A stretch of 29,573 nucleotides of DNA from an uncultured Gammaproteobacteria bacterium (GCA_946885735.1 CAMPGW010000029.1:1-29573); one strand, 5' to 3'; shown: positions 9,481 through 18,786, counted from the stretch's first letter. The notes: a model not told the origin generated them from the letters alone. Numbers and translations: made by a program.

Positions 9481-11616
9481 TCAGGCGCCGGCGAAGCGCG
9501 CCGCCCCGCCGACCCAACGCTCGACCACCCGCTGGGCCAGGTCTGGCCGGGCCGCAAGCAGCGTGTCCGCGGTCTCACGGACGGCCGGCAACAGGGCCGC
9601 GTCGCGGACGAGGTCGGCCACCCGGAATCCCGCCAGGCCGGTCTGGCGGGTGCCCAGCAGTTCGCCGGGCCCGCGCAGCTCCAGGTCCTTCTCGGCGATG
9701 ACGAAGCCGTCGGTGGTCTGCCGCATCACCTCCAGCCGCTCGCGCGAAAGCTGCGACAGCGGCGCCTTGTAGAGCAGCACGCAGCTGGAGGCTTCGGCGC
9801 CGCGCCCGACCCGGCCACGGAGTTGGTGCAGTTGCGCCAGCCCCAGCCGCTCGGCGTTCTCGATCACCATCAGGCTGGCGTTGGGCACGTCCACGCCAAC
9901 CTCGATCACCGTGGTGGCCACCAGCAGCTGCAGGTCCCCCGCCTTGAAGCGCGCCATCACCTGCTGCTTCTCCGCCGGCTTCATGCGGCCGTGCAGCAGG
10001 CCGACACGCAGCTCCGGCAGGGCCAGGGCGAGGGCCTCATGCGTGGCTTGGGCGGCGCGCGCATCCACCTTCGGCACCGGCCCGTCCTGCGACTCCTCGA
10101 TCAAGGTACACACCCAGTACACCTGGCGACCCTGCGCGCAGGCATGGCGGATCCGCGCGACGACCTCGTCGCGCCGCGTTTCCGGCAGGGCAACGGTGGT
10201 GACCGGCGTGCGCCCCGGCGGCATCTCGTCGATCACCGACACGTCGAGGTCGGCGTAGGCCGACATCGCCAGCGTGCGCGGGATCGGGGTGGCGGTCATC
10301 ACCAGCTGGTGCGGCACGCGCTCGCCGGCCAGGCCCTTGTCGCGCAGCGACAGGCGCTGGTGCACGCCGAAGCGGTGCTGCTCGTCCACGATCGCCAGGG
10401 CGAGTTCGCGGAAAGCCACGCCCTCCTGCATCAGCGCATGCGTGCCGACGACGACCTGGCCTTCGCCCGAGGCGATCTGCGCGAGCGCGGCCGTGCGTGC
10501 CCGCCCCGTGACCTTGCCGGCGAGCCACGCCACCTGCACGCCCAGCGGCTCGAACCAGGCGCGGAAGTTCGCCAAGTGCTGTTCGGCTAGCAGTTCCGTC
10601 GGCGCCATCAACGCGACCTGCTTTCCACATTCCACCGCCCGCAACGCCGCCAGCGCGGCCACCACGGTCTTGCCGCTGCCGACGTCGCCCTGCACGAGTC
10701 GCAGCATCGGCCTCGGCTGCCGAATGTCGTGCTCGACTTCCTCCAGAACCCGCCGTTGCGCGCCCGTCAGCGCATAGGGAAGACGCGTGACCAACGCGGC
10801 GGCCAGGCGGCCCTGGCCGGCGATCGGCTGCGCGCCGTGCTCGCGCAGGGCGATGCGCTGCCGGCGCAGGCTCAGGTGCTGGGCCAGCAACTCCTCGAAT
10901 GCCAGGCGCTGCAGGGCCGGATGGCGGCCCTGGGTGAAGGCGTCGGCATCGGCGTCCGGTGGCGGGCGGTGCGCCGTCAGCAGCGCCTCGCGCAGCGTCG
11001 GCAGGCCTAGCGCCTGCATCACCGCGGCGGGCAGCAATTCCAGGTCGGCGGCCTCGGGCAGGCGCTTGAGCGCCTCGCCTACCAGCCGGGCCAGTGGCGC
11101 CGCGCCGATGCCCTCGACCGCGGGGTAGACCGGGTCAAGCCGGTCCTGCAGCACGCCGGCCTCGGACTCGGCCAGGAACCGGTAGCTCGGATGCACGATC
11201 TCCAGGCCGTGGCCCGAGGGCCGAGGCTCGCCGTAGCAGCGCACCCGCCGGCCGGGCTGGAACTGCGCGGCCTGCGCGGCATTGAAGTGGAAGAAGCGCA
11301 GGGCCAGGCTGGCCCGCGACTCGTCGCTGATCGTCACCCGCAGCAGCGGCCGGTAGCGGAAGCCGCGCTCGACGGCCTCGACCCGGCCTTCCACCTGGGC
11401 GGGCTGGCCCGGCATCAGGTCGCGGATCGCCGTCAGGCGGGTGCGGTCCTCATAGCGCAGCGGCAGGTGCAGCCACAGGTCCTGCAGGCTGAGCAGCCCG
11501 CGCGCGGCGAGCTTCTCGGCGACGGCGGGGCCGACGCCAGGCAACTCGCGCAGCGGAATCTCCCCGCCGGCGGCCAAGGCAGGCGTGGGAGCCCCGGGCC
11601 GGGCGCGCCGGACCAC
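9481..11616 (-). CDS. recG: ATP-dependent DNA helicase RecG
   Basis: 711 aa. RecG regresses stalled replication forks and migrates Holliday junctions. An N-terminal helical/HhH part (LPGVGPAVAEKLAARG, about 25-40) and an OB-fold wedge domain (about 60-150) precede two helicase domains: Walker A GDVGSGKT (310-317), DEQH box (411-414), TATPIPRT and, near the C-terminus, QLRGRVGRG. The start is a GTG at 11616 that immediately follows the ridA TGA, so ridA and recG are probably coupled. All key motifs are intact. Confidence 0.97.
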   Translation of the reverse strand: MVRRARPGAPTPALAAGGEIPLRELPGVGPAVAEKLAARGLLSLQDLWLHLPLRYEDRTRLTAIRDLMPGQPAQVEGRVEAVERGFRYRPLLRVTISDESRASLALRFFHFNAAQAAQFQPGRRVRCYGEPRPSGHGLEIVHPSYRFLAESEAGVLQDRLDPVYPAVEGIGAAPLARLVGEALKRLPEAADLELLPAAVMQALGLPTLREALLTAHRPPPDADADAFTQGRHPALQRLAFEELLAQHLSLRRQRIALREHGAQPIAGQGRLAAALVTRLPYALTGAQRRVLEEVEHDIRQPRPMLRLVQGDVGSGKTVVAALAALRAVECGKQVALMAPTELLAEQHLANFRAWFEPLGVQVAWLAGKVTGRARTAALAQIASGEGQVVVGTHALMQEGVAFRELALAIVDEQHRFGVHQRLSLRDKGLAGERVPHQLVMTATPIPRTLAMSAYADLDVSVIDEMPPGRTPVTTVALPETRRDEVVARIRHACAQGRQVYWVCTLIEESQDGPVPKVDARAAQATHEALALALPELRVGLLHGRMKPAEKQQVMARFKAGDLQLLVATTVIEVGVDVPNASLMVIENAERLGLAQLHQLRGRVGRGAEASSCVLLYKAPLSQLSRERLEVMRQTTDGFVIAEKDLELRGPGELLGTRQTGLAGFRVADLVRDAALLPAVRETADTLLAARPDLAQRVVERWVGGAARFAGA

Positions 11617-12000
11617 TCAGTCGAACGCGAGGATCGCGTCCACCTCGACCCGCGCGCCCCGCGGCAGGCCGGCGACCTGGATGGTGGACCGGGCTGGATA
11701 GGGGGCGCCGAAGGACTCGGCCATCACCGCGTTCACCGCGGCGAAATCCGCCAGGTCCATCAGGTAGATGCCGACGCGCACCACGCCGTCCAGCGACCCG
11801 CCGGCGGCCTCGCAGACCGCGCGCAGGTTGGCGAACACCTGGCGCGCCTGCGCGCTGATGTCGCCGGCCACGAGTTCGCCGGTGGCCGGGTCGAGCGGGA
11901 TCTGCCCCGACAGGTAGACCGCGTTGCCGGCGCGCACGGCCTGGGAATACGGCCCGATGGCGGCGGGCGCGCGGTCGGTGGCGATCGGTTGGCGGGGCAT
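11617..12000 (-). CDS. ridA: RidA family reactive intermediate deaminase
   Basis: 127 aa. RidA hydrolyses reactive enamine/imine intermediates from PLP enzymes (for example 2-aminoacrylate) to ketoacids and ammonia, protecting other PLP enzymes. Family signatures: [20 protein letters not shown] (about 14-33) and [20 protein letters not shown] near the C-terminus, including the substrate-binding Arg. The ATG at 12000 has AAGGAG seven bases upstream, the strongest ribosome site in this operon. It lies between spoT and recG, abutting recG; in E. coli the gene at this position is trmH. Confidence 0.95.
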   Translation of the reverse strand: MPRQPIATDRAPAAIGPYSQAVRAGNAVYLSGQIPLDPATGELVAGDISAQARQVFANLRAVCEAAGGSLDGVVRVGIYLMDLADFAAVNAVMAESFGAPYPARSTIQVAGLPRGARVEVDAILAFD

Positions 12001-12048
12001 GCGCGACTCCTTCGGCGACGGACGAGACGCGAGTTTACGCGGGGCGCC

Positions 12049-14217
12049 TCAGATCCGCTCCACCCCGTGGACGACACCCAGGCGACGCACCCGCCGAATG
12101 ACATCGGCCAGGTGCTTGCGGTTGCGCACCTCGATCCCGAACTCCATCACCGAGATCCGCAGGTCGCGTTCGCGGTACTCGACCGAATCGATGTTGGAGT
12201 CGCTCTCGGCGACGGCGGCCGCCACCTGCGCGAGCACGCCGGGCTTGTTCTCGACCTCGAGCTTGAGCGCGGCGCGGAAATCGCCCTGCACGTAGCGGTC
12301 CCAGGCCATCGGCACGCAGCGCTCGGGATGCTTGCGGTACTCGGACGCGTTCGGGCAGTCGCCGCGATGCACCACCACGCCCTTGCCCGCGCTCAGGTAC
12401 CCCATGATCTCGTCGCCGGGGATCGGATAGCAGCAGCGCGCGAAGCTCAGCACGCCGCGCTCGGTGCCGGTGATCAGGATCTGCTCGCCGCTGCCGGGGC
12501 CGGTGGCGCGCAGGGGCAGTTCCGGCGCGCCCTGCACCAGCGTCGCCGCGACCTGCGCCGGCATGCGATTGCCCAGCGCGATGTCGGCCAGCAACTCCTC
12601 CAGCCGGCGGTAGCGGTGCTCGAGCAGGAACTGCTCGATCCGGTCCTGCGGCACCCGGTCGAGCGAACTCTCGCGCGCCTCCAGCGCGCGGTCGAGCATG
12701 CGGTGGCCCAGATCCACCGCGTCCTCGTGCTCGAGCCGCTTGAGGAAGTGGCGGATCGCCGTGCGCGCCTTGCTGGATACGACGAACTCCAGCCACTGCG
12801 GGCCGGGCGTCGCGGAAGGCGCGGTGATGATCTCCACCGTCTGGCCGCTGGTCAGCTTGGCGCGCAGCGGCACCAGCTTCTTGTCCACGCGCGCAGCCAC
12901 CGCATGATTGCCGACGTCGGTGTGCACCGCGTAGGCGTAGTCGAGCGCGGTGGCATTGCGCGGCAGCGCGAAGATATCGCCCTTGGGCGTGAACAGGTAG
13001 ACCTCGTCCGGGAACAGGTCGACCTTGACGTTCTCCAGGAACTCCAGCGACGAGCCGGCCGATTCCTGGCTGTCCATCAGGCTGCGCACCCAGTCCTGGG
13101 CCCGCGCCTGGGCGTTGTTCATGCCCTGCCCGGCGCTCTTGTACAGCCAGTGCGCGGCGATGCCGCGCTCGGCGACGACATCCATCTCCTCGGTGCGGAT
13201 CTGCACTTCCACCGGCGTGCCGTAGCTGCCGAACAGCACCGTGTGCAGGCTCTGGTAGCCGTTGGCCTTGGGGATGGCGATGAAATCGCGGAAGCGTGCG
13301 TCCAGCGGCTTGAACAGCGAGTGCACCGCGCCCAGCGCCACGTAGCACTGCATCAGCTTGGGCACCACCAGGCGGAAGCCGAACACGTCCATCACCTGGT
13401 CGAAGCTTTTGTTCTCCGTGCGCATCTTCTGGTAGATGCTCCACGGCGCCTTGACCCGGCCGACCAGGCGGAACGGCAGCCCCTCCTGCGCCAGTCGCGC
13501 GGAGATCCGCGCCTCGATCGTCGCCATCGCCTCGCGGCGCATCACCGGCTGGGCGGCGATGCGCCGGGCGATCACCCGGTGGCGCATCGGGTACAGCGCG
13601 CGGAAGCCCATGTCCTGCAGTTCGGCCTTGATCCTGTTCATGCCCAGGCGGTGGGCGATGGGTGCGTAGATCTCCAACGTCTCTCGGGCGATGCGGCGAC
13701 GCGAGTCCGCGCTCATCGCATCGAGGGTGCGCATGTTGTGCAGGCGGTCGGCGAGCTTGATCAGGATGACGCGCAGGTCGCGCGACATCGCCAGCATCAT
13801 CTTGCGGAAGCTCTCCGCATCGGCTTCCTGGCGGTCGCGGAACTGGATCTTGTCGAGCTTGGTGACGCCCTCGACCAGCTCGGCCACCGCCTCGCCGAAT
13901 TCGGTCTCGATCGCGCCGCGCGGCAGGTCGGTGTCCTCGAGCGCGTCGTGCAGGATCGCGGCGCACAGGGTCTCGGTATCCATGCGCAATTCGGCCAGGA
14001 TCCCCGCCACCGCCACCGGGTGGGTGATGTAGGCCTCGCCGGAACGACGCGTCTGCCCGGCATGCGCGCGCGCGCCGACTTCGTAGGCGCGCCGAACCTT
14101 GGCGACCTGCGCAGGCAACAGGTACTCGGCGAGCTTGTGTTCGAGCGCGAGCACCGCGTCCGGACACGGGTCCGGATCAGGCTGCAGCGCGGCGCCGGGC
14201 TGGGTCAGCGAAGACAT
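12049..14217 (-). CDS. spoT: Bifunctional (p)ppGpp synthetase/hydrolase SpoT
   Basis: 722 aa RelA/SpoT homologue. Order: HD hydrolase domain (THPVAV about 65-70 and the His90-Asp91 pair in ILHDALEDTD), synthetase domain (about 230-350, with FIAIPKANGYQSLHTV and EVQIRTEEMD), TGS domain (about 385-445, starting VYLFTPKGDIFALP), a helical/zinc-finger region and a C-terminal ACT domain (about 645-722). The intact HD motif indicates working ppGpp hydrolase activity; synthetase activity is inferred from conserved segments. It controls the stringent response. The ATG at 14217 lies 113 bases downstream of rpoZ, with a hairpin between. Confidence 0.96.
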   Translation of the reverse strand: MSSLTQPGAALQPDPDPCPDAVLALEHKLAEYLLPAQVAKVRRAYEVGARAHAGQTRRSGEAYITHPVAVAGILAELRMDTETLCAAILHDALEDTDLPRGAIETEFGEAVAELVEGVTKLDKIQFRDRQEADAESFRKMMLAMSRDLRVILIKLADRLHNMRTLDAMSADSRRRIARETLEIYAPIAHRLGMNRIKAELQDMGFRALYPMRHRVIARRIAAQPVMRREAMATIEARISARLAQEGLPFRLVGRVKAPWSIYQKMRTENKSFDQVMDVFGFRLVVPKLMQCYVALGAVHSLFKPLDARFRDFIAIPKANGYQSLHTVLFGSYGTPVEVQIRTEEMDVVAERGIAAHWLYKSAGQGMNNAQARAQDWVRSLMDSQESAGSSLEFLENVKVDLFPDEVYLFTPKGDIFALPRNATALDYAYAVHTDVGNHAVAARVDKKLVPLRAKLTSGQTVEIITAPSATPGPQWLEFVVSSKARTAIRHFLKRLEHEDAVDLGHRMLDRALEARESSLDRVPQDRIEQFLLEHRYRRLEELLADIALGNRMPAQVAATLVQGAPELPLRATGPGSGEQILITGTERGVLSFARCCYPIPGDEIMGYLSAGKGVVVHRGDCPNASEYRKHPERCVPMAWDRYVQGDFRAALKLEVENKPGVLAQVAAAVAESDSNIDSVEYRERDLRISVMEFGIEVRNRKHLADVIRRVRRLGVVHGVERI

Positions 14218-14256
14218 GCAGCCAGCCTACCGCGCGCGATGCAGGGCCCGCAAACG

Positions 14257-14292
14257 CGAACGGCCCCACCGGATCAGGGTTGGGGCCGTTCG
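14257..14292 (-). terminator. Hairpin between rpoZ and spoT (partial terminator or attenuator)
   Basis: A perfect 12-base inverted repeat, 14257-14268 with 14281-14292, around a 12-base loop. It starts 39 bases past the rpoZ stop and ends 39 bases before the spoT start. On the minus strand it is followed by CGTTTGCGGG, without a true T run. It may cap rpoZ messages while letting some transcription reach spoT. Confidence 0.55.
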
Positions 14293-14330
14293 TGGCGCAG
14301 GTCGAAGCGGCCGTTCGCGGCCGCGGTGGA

Positions 14331-14630
14331 TCAGTCGTCGCCGCCCTTGCTCAGGTCGTCGTCCACCACCTCGGCGGCGGCCCACTCCAAGGCCTCGCGC
14401 TCGGCGCGTTCGCGCTCGATCTTCTCGACCTCGTCGATCAGGGCCTGGTCGATCTTGCGGGCGGCGATCTCGCGCAGCGCCATCACGGTCGGCTTGTCCT
14501 GCAGCTCGGTGTTGTCCAAGGTCGGCTCGACGCCGGTCGCCAGCTGGCGCGCGCGCTTGGAGGCCATCAACACCAGCTCGAAGCGGTTGTCGACGACGGC
14601 GAGGCAATCTTCCACGGTGATGCGGGCCAT
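14331..14630 (-). CDS. rpoZ: RNA polymerase omega subunit
   Basis: 99 aa from the ATG at 14630, which begins [20 protein letters not shown], the conserved omega N-terminus, and has GGAG upstream. The frame is open 13 codons further but that part carries no ribosome site. Omega binds the beta-prime C-terminus, helps assemble RNA polymerase and forms part of a ppGpp-binding site in proteobacteria, which suits its place next to spoT and gmk. The C-terminus is acidic ([13 protein letters not shown]). Confidence 0.96.
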   Translation of the reverse strand: MARITVEDCLAVVDNRFELVLMASKRARQLATGVEPTLDNTELQDKPTVMALREIAARKIDQALIDEVEKIERERAEREALEWAAAEVVDDDLSKGGDD

Positions 14631-14690
14631 GCGGGTCTCCGGCAGGGGCGTTCGGCCCTTGCGAATCAATAGGTTGCGTCAGGACCGCGC

Positions 14691-14696
14691 ATTATA
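14691..14696 (-). promoter_or_regulatory. Promoter -10 of the rpoZ-spoT-ridA-recG unit
   Basis: The minus strand has a perfect TATAAT at 14696-14691. Its -35 position falls in TTTCGG, a poor match. The gmk hairpin (14701-14715) lies in the spacer. The predicted leader is about 55 bases before the rpoZ ATG. Confidence 0.6.
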
Positions 14697-14700
14697 CACG

Positions 14701-14715
14701 GGCCCCGCCGGGGCC
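14701..14715 (-). terminator. Short GC hairpin after gmk
   Basis: GGCCCC / GGGGCC arms (6 pairs, 3-base loop) follow the gmk stop by 12 bases. The tail on the minus strand is CGTGTATAAT rather than a T run, and it contains the rpoZ -10 box. A weak terminator is possible; the overlap with the next promoter is notable. Confidence 0.4.
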
Positions 14716-14727
14716 GAAACCCGCCGC

Positions 14728-15357
14728 TCAGCCCAGCAGGGCGCGGATCAGGTCGGCGTGGCGCTGCTGCTGCAGGTGGCGGCGCTGGCGGCTACCGAGG
14801 AAGATCGCCTGCATTTCGCGGACGGCCTCGTCGAAATCGTCGTTCACGATCAGGAAATCGAACTCCCCGAAATGGCTCATTTCCTCGCGCGCGGCGGCCA
14901 GGCGGCGGGCGATCACCTCGTCCGAATCCTGGCCGCGGCTGCGCATGCGCTGCTCCAGCGCCTCGCGCGAGGGCGGCAGGATGAACACGCCCAGCGCGTC
15001 CGGCACCTTGGCCTTCACCTGGCGGGCGCCCTGCCAGTCGATCTCCAGCAGCACGTCCAGGCCCGCGGCCAGTTGCGGTTCCACCGACTGGCGGGCGGTG
15101 CCCTTGTAGTCGCCGTGGACGAGCGCGTGCTCGAAGAAGTCGCCGGCCGCGACCATGCGCTCGAATTCGGCCGTGTCCACGAAATGGTAGTGCTGCGCGT
15201 GGCGCTCGCCCGGGCGCGGGGCCCGCGAGGTGTAGGAGATCGACAGGGCGATGCCCGGCGTGTCCTTCAGGACGGCGTTGACGATGCTCGACTTCCCGGC
15301 GCCGGAGGGCGCCGCGACGATGAACAGGGTGCCGCGGACGGGCGCGGACTCACTCAA
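14728..15357 (-). CDS. gmk: Guanylate kinase
   Basis: 209 aa. It phosphorylates GMP to GDP with ATP, feeding GTP and ppGpp synthesis. The P-loop is APSGAGKSS (residues 16-24). GMP-binding segments [11 protein letters not shown] and HYHFVD follow, then [16 protein letters not shown] and [15 protein letters not shown], all standard. The only suitable start is a TTG at 15357, overlapping the end of yicC by eight bases; no in-frame ATG or GTG precedes the P-loop. The ribosome site is weak (AGG nine bases upstream), so translation probably depends on coupling to yicC. Confidence 0.95.
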   Translation of the reverse strand: MSESAPVRGTLFIVAAPSGAGKSSIVNAVLKDTPGIALSISYTSRAPRPGERHAQHYHFVDTAEFERMVAAGDFFEHALVHGDYKGTARQSVEPQLAAGLDVLLEIDWQGARQVKAKVPDALGVFILPPSREALEQRMRSRGQDSDEVIARRLAAAREEMSHFGEFDFLIVNDDFDEAVREMQAIFLGSRQRRHLQQQRHADLIRALLG

Positions 15358-16213
15358 GGTTCTGCACCTGCTCGCGCAATTGCTCGATCAGCACCTTCAA
15401 CTCCACCGCGGCCTGGGTGGTGCGCGCGTCCACCGACTTGGATCCCAGCGTGTTCGCCTCGCGGTTGAACTCCTGCATCAGGAAGTCCAGCCGCCGGCCG
15501 ACCGCCTCGGGCAGCGCGAACACCCGGCGCGCCTCGGCGACGTGGCTGGCGAGGCGGTCGAGCTCCTCGTCAACGTCGATCTTCTGCAGGTTCAGCACGA
15601 CTTCCTGTTCCAGCCGGCCCGGGTCCAGCGGCAGCCTGAGGTCGGCGAGGCGGGCGTCGAGTTTGGCGCGCAGGGCCGCGCGGATTTCCGGCAGCCAGCC
15701 ACGTACCTGCGCGGCGATGCGTTCGATGCCGTCCACGCGCTCGCGCATCACCGCGGCCAGCTTGCCGCCTTCGCGCTCGCGCGCGGCGACGAATTCGGCC
15801 AGGGTCTCATCGAGCAGGGACATGGCGGCGGCCTGCAGGCCGGCCGCGTCGGGCTGCGAGTCCTCGACCACGCCGGGATAGCGCAACAGTTCGACGAAAT
15901 CGATGCCCATGCCGGGGAACTGGGCGTGGTGGCGGCGCGCCAGCAGCGCGAGCTGCGCCAGCAATGGCTCGTTCACCACCAGCTCGCCGCGCGCCGCATC
16001 GTCGCTGCGCAGGCGGAAGCTCAGGTCCACCTTGCCGCGGGTGACCCGCTGGGCGACGCGTTCGCGCAATGCGGACTCGGCCGGGCGCAATTCTTCCGGC
16101 GCGCGCACCGACAATTCCAGGAAGCGATGGTTGACCGCGCGCAGCTCGCAGGCCAGTTGCCCGCCCGCGACGGCGCGTTCGCAGGTGGCGAAGGCGGTCA
16201 TGCTGCGGATCAT
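15350..16213 (-). CDS. yicC: YicC family endoribonuclease
   Basis: 287 aa. It starts [12 protein letters not shown] and ends REQVQNLE, the conserved termini of the YicC/YloC family. The N-terminal half (about 1-155) and the C-terminal DUF1732-type half (about 200-287, with NTLGSKS) are both present. Family members are endoribonucleases linked in E. coli to decay of the small RNA RyhB. It is divergent from rph, the arrangement also found in E. coli, and translationally coupled to gmk downstream. Confidence 0.93.
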   Translation of the reverse strand: MIRSMTAFATCERAVAGGQLACELRAVNHRFLELSVRAPEELRPAESALRERVAQRVTRGKVDLSFRLRSDDAARGELVVNEPLLAQLALLARRHHAQFPGMGIDFVELLRYPGVVEDSQPDAAGLQAAAMSLLDETLAEFVAAREREGGKLAAVMRERVDGIERIAAQVRGWLPEIRAALRAKLDARLADLRLPLDPGRLEQEVVLNLQKIDVDEELDRLASHVAEARRVFALPEAVGRRLDFLMQEFNREANTLGSKSVDARTTQAAVELKVLIEQLREQVQNLE

Positions 16214-16248
16214 TCGGACTCCCGGCGGCCGGCAGGCTGGAGGGCGAA

Positions 16249-16257
16249 TGGTAATCT
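16249..16257 (+). promoter_or_regulatory. Candidate extended -10 promoter of rph
   Basis: TGGTAATCT (TG-n plus TAATCT) in the 72-base yicC-rph divergent gap, about 30 bases before the rph ATG. No clear -35. Tentative. Confidence 0.35.
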
Positions 16258-16285
16258 AGCCGGCCCCGAATTGCCGGATCCCACC

Positions 16286-17020
16286 ATGACCACTGTCCTG
16301 CGGCCCAGCGGCCGCGCCTTCGACCAGTTGCGCGCGGTGACCCTGCAACGCCAGTTCACCCGCCACGCCGAGGGCTCGGTGCTGGTGAGCTTCGGCGACA
16401 CCCGCGTGCTGTGCACGGCCAGCGTCGAGAACCGCGTGCCCGGCTTCCTGCGCGGCAAGGGCGAGGGCTGGATCACCGCCGAATACGGCATGCTGCCGCG
16501 CTCGACCAACGAGCGCATGGACCGCGAAGCCGCGCGAGGGAAACAGGGCGGCCGCACACTGGAGATCCAGCGGCTGATCGGCCGTTCGCTGCGTGCCTGC
16601 GTGGACCGGCGCGCGCTCGGCGAGCGCAGCATCACCCTGGACTGCGACGTGATCCAGGCCGACGGCGGCACCCGCACCGCGGCCATCACCGGCGCCTACG
16701 TCGCGCTTTGCGACGCGGTGTCGCTGCTGCGCCGGCGCGGCGACCTGGCCCGCGATCCGATCGTCGGCGCGGTCGCGGCGGTGTCGGTCGGCATCTACCA
16801 GGGCCAGCCCGTGCTCGACCTCGACTACGCCGAGGACGCGAACTGCGATACCGACATGAACGTGGTGATGAACGACGGTGGCGGCTTCATCGAGCTGCAG
16901 GGCACCGCCGAGGGCCATGCCTTCCGTCGCGAGGAACTCGACGCGCTGCTGGGCCTGGCCGCCAAGGGCGTGGACGAGCTGGTGGCGCTGCAGCGCGCGG
17001 CGCTTTCGTCGCCGGCTTGA
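16286..17020 (+). CDS. rph: Ribonuclease PH
   Basis: 244 aa phosphorolytic 3'-5' exoribonuclease that trims tRNA and other RNA 3' ends. The chosen ATG at 16286 gives [16 protein letters not shown], the family N-terminus; the frame stays open far upstream only because of GC content. Signatures: [56 protein letters not shown] (phosphate/RNA-binding Arg residues) and [20 protein letters not shown]. Full length, unlike the frameshifted rph of E. coli K-12. rdgB follows eight bases after the stop. Confidence 0.97.
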   Translation: MTTVLRPSGRAFDQLRAVTLQRQFTRHAEGSVLVSFGDTRVLCTASVENRVPGFLRGKGEGWITAEYGMLPRSTNERMDREAARGKQGGRTLEIQRLIGRSLRACVDRRALGERSITLDCDVIQADGGTRTAAITGAYVALCDAVSLLRRRGDLARDPIVGAVAAVSVGIYQGQPVLDLDYAEDANCDTDMNVVMNDGGGFIELQGTAEGHAFRREELDALLGLAAKGVDELVALQRAALSSPA

Positions 17021-17028
17021 GTCGCGAC

Positions 17029-17631
17029 ATGCGCAGGCTGCTGCTGGCGAGTTCGAACACCGGCAAGCTGGCCGAACTGCGGCCGTTGTTGGCCGATACC
17101 GGGCTGGAGCTGGTGGCGCAGTCGGAGCTCGGCGTGCAGGACGCCGTGGAGGATGGGCTGAGCTTCGTGGAGAACGCGCTGATCAAGGCCCGTCATGCCT
17201 GCCGGCAGGCCGGCCTGCCCGCACTCGCCGACGACTCGGGCCTGGTCGTTGACGCGCTCGGCGGTGCGCCCGGCCTGATCAGCGCCCACTACGCCGGCGT
17301 GCACGGCGATGGCCCCGGCAACATCGCCCGCGTGCTGCGCGAGCTCGAGGGCGTGCCCGACGGGCGACGCACGGCGCGCTTCCACTGCACCCTGGTGTTG
17401 CTGCGGCATGCCGAGGATCCGCAGCCGCTGATCGCCGAAGGAAGTTGGGAGGGGCGCATCCTGCGGGCGCCGCGCGGCGACCAGGGCTTCGGCTACGACC
17501 CGATCTTCTTCGACCCCGTGCTGCAGGCCGGCGCCGGCGAACTCCCGGCCGAGGTCAAGAACCGGGTCAGCCACCGCGGCCGTGCGCTGGCGGTGCTGCG
17601 CGAGCGCCTCGCGGGCCTGGCGCTGGCCTGA
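17029..17631 (+). CDS. rdgB: XTP/dITP pyrophosphatase (RdgB/HAM1)
   Basis: 200 aa. It hydrolyses non-canonical purine triphosphates (ITP, dITP, XTP) to monophosphates, keeping them out of nucleic acids. Signatures: LLLASSNTGKLAEL near the N-terminus, FVENALIKARHA, ALADDSGLVVDALGGAPG with the metal-binding acidic residues, and GFGYDPIFF. The ATG at 17029 gives the family N-terminus directly; the open frame extending back through rph is a shadow. It lies between rph and hemW (stop to next ATG only three bases), so one transcript is likely. Confidence 0.97.
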   Translation: MRRLLLASSNTGKLAELRPLLADTGLELVAQSELGVQDAVEDGLSFVENALIKARHACRQAGLPALADDSGLVVDALGGAPGLISAHYAGVHGDGPGNIARVLRELEGVPDGRRTARFHCTLVLLRHAEDPQPLIAEGSWEGRILRAPRGDQGFGYDPIFFDPVLQAGAGELPAEVKNRVSHRGRALAVLRERLAGLALA

Positions 17632-17634
17632 GCC

Positions 17635-18786
17635 ATGCTGGTCCCGCCGCCGCTCTCGCTCTACATCCACATCCCGTGGTGCGTGCGCAAATGCCCGTAC
17701 TGCGACTTCAATTCGCATGCGCAGCCTGCCGGGCTGCCAATCCGCGAGTACGTGGATGCGCTGGTCGCCGACCTCGACCAGGACCTGCCGCTGGCCTGGG
17801 GCCGCAGCATCCACAGCGTGTTCTTCGGCGGCGGCACGCCCAGCCTGTTCCCGGCCTGGGCGATCGAGGAAATCCTGTCGGCGGCGAACGCGCGGTCGCG
17901 CTTCGCACCCGGGGCGGAAATCACCCTGGAGTGCAATCCTGGAACCGCCGAGCACGATCGCTTCGAAGGTTATCGGCGCGCCGGCGTCAATCGCCTGAGT
18001 TTCGGCATCCAGAGCTTCGACGATGGCTGCCTGCAGCGCCTGGGCCGCATCCACGACAGCCGCGAGGCCGAGGCCGCGGTGAAGCTCGCGCAGGATGCCG
18101 GTTTCGACAACCTCAACCTCGACCTGATGTACGCCCTCCCCGGCCAGGACCTGGGCATGGCGCTGCATGACGTCGAGCGCGCGATCGCTCTGCAGCCCGC
18201 GCACCTGTCGCACTACCAGCTCACCCTCGAGCCGAACACGGTGTTCGCGGCGCGCCCGCCGCGAGGACTCCCGGACGAGGACGCCGCCTGGGACATCCAG
18301 GAACGCTGCATCGAGGCGATGGCGGCGGACGGCTACGCGCAGTACGAGGTCTCGGCTTACGCGCGCGAGGGTCGGCAATGCGCGCACAACCTCAACTACT
18401 GGCGCTTCGGCGACTACCTGGGTATCGGCGCCGGCGCCCACGGCAAGCTCAGCAGCGGCGCCACCGGCGAGATCCTGCGGCGCTGGAAGCTCAAGAACCC
18501 GCGCGACTACCTCGCCGCCGCGCACGGTCCGGCGCGCATCGGCGGCGACGAGACGATCGCGCCGGCGCGGCGCGCCTTCGACTACATGCTCAATGCGCTG
18601 CGGCTGGTGGAAGGCTTCGCGCTGCGCGACTTCGAGGCGCGCACGGGCCTGGGTCGGGAGTCGATCGCCGAGCGCCTGGAAATCGCCCGCGCGCGCGGCT
18701 GGCTCGACCTCGACCCCGAACGCGTCGTGCCCACCGAGCCTGGGCGCCGCTTCACCAACGACGTGGTATCCCTGTTCCTGGACTGA
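17635..18786 (+). CDS. hemW: Radical SAM family haem chaperone HemW
   Basis: 383 aa. The radical-SAM cluster motif is Cys16-x3-Cys20-x2-Cys23 followed by Asp-Phe. The Phe, in place of the fourth Cys of HemN, marks HemW rather than coproporphyrinogen dehydrogenase. FGGGTPSL and ITLECNPG (SAM binding), FGIQSFDDGCLQRLGRIHD and GIGAGAHGK are also conserved, with the HemN C-terminal domain at about 300-380. HemW binds haem and helps deliver it to respiratory enzymes; older annotations call it an oxygen-independent coproporphyrinogen oxidase. Confidence 0.95.
   Translation: MLVPPPLSLYIHIPWCVRKCPYCDFNSHAQPAGLPIREYVDALVADLDQDLPLAWGRSIHSVFFGGGTPSLFPAWAIEEILSAANARSRFAPGAEITLECNPGTAEHDRFEGYRRAGVNRLSFGIQSFDDGCLQRLGRIHDSREAEAAVKLAQDAGFDNLNLDLMYALPGQDLGMALHDVERAIALQPAHLSHYQLTLEPNTVFAARPPRGLPDEDAAWDIQERCIEAMAADGYAQYEVSAYAREGRQCAHNLNYWRFGDYLGIGAGAHGKLSSGATGEILRRWKLKNPRDYLAAAHGPARIGGDETIAPARRAFDYMLNALRLVEGFALRDFEARTGLGRESIAERLEIARARGWLDLDPERVVPTEPGRRFTNDVVSLFLD

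Noticed and set aside
12035..14167. 710-codon minus-strand frame overlapping spoT in another register
   Set aside because: spoT in the neighbouring frame shows HD, synthetase, TGS and ACT features; this frame has none.
14307..14324. Second GC-rich inverted repeat right after rpoZ (GCGGCC / GGCCGC)
   Set aside because: Six pairs of GGCC-type sequence are expected by chance at this GC content; the 12-pair stem beside it is the better candidate.
11191..15468. Very long plus-strand open frame (1425 codons) antisense to recG, ridA, spoT, rpoZ and gmk
   Set aside because: It crosses five well-supported genes on the other strand, has no recognisable domain and is rich in Arg, Ala, His and Gly. It is a side effect of high GC and codon bias.
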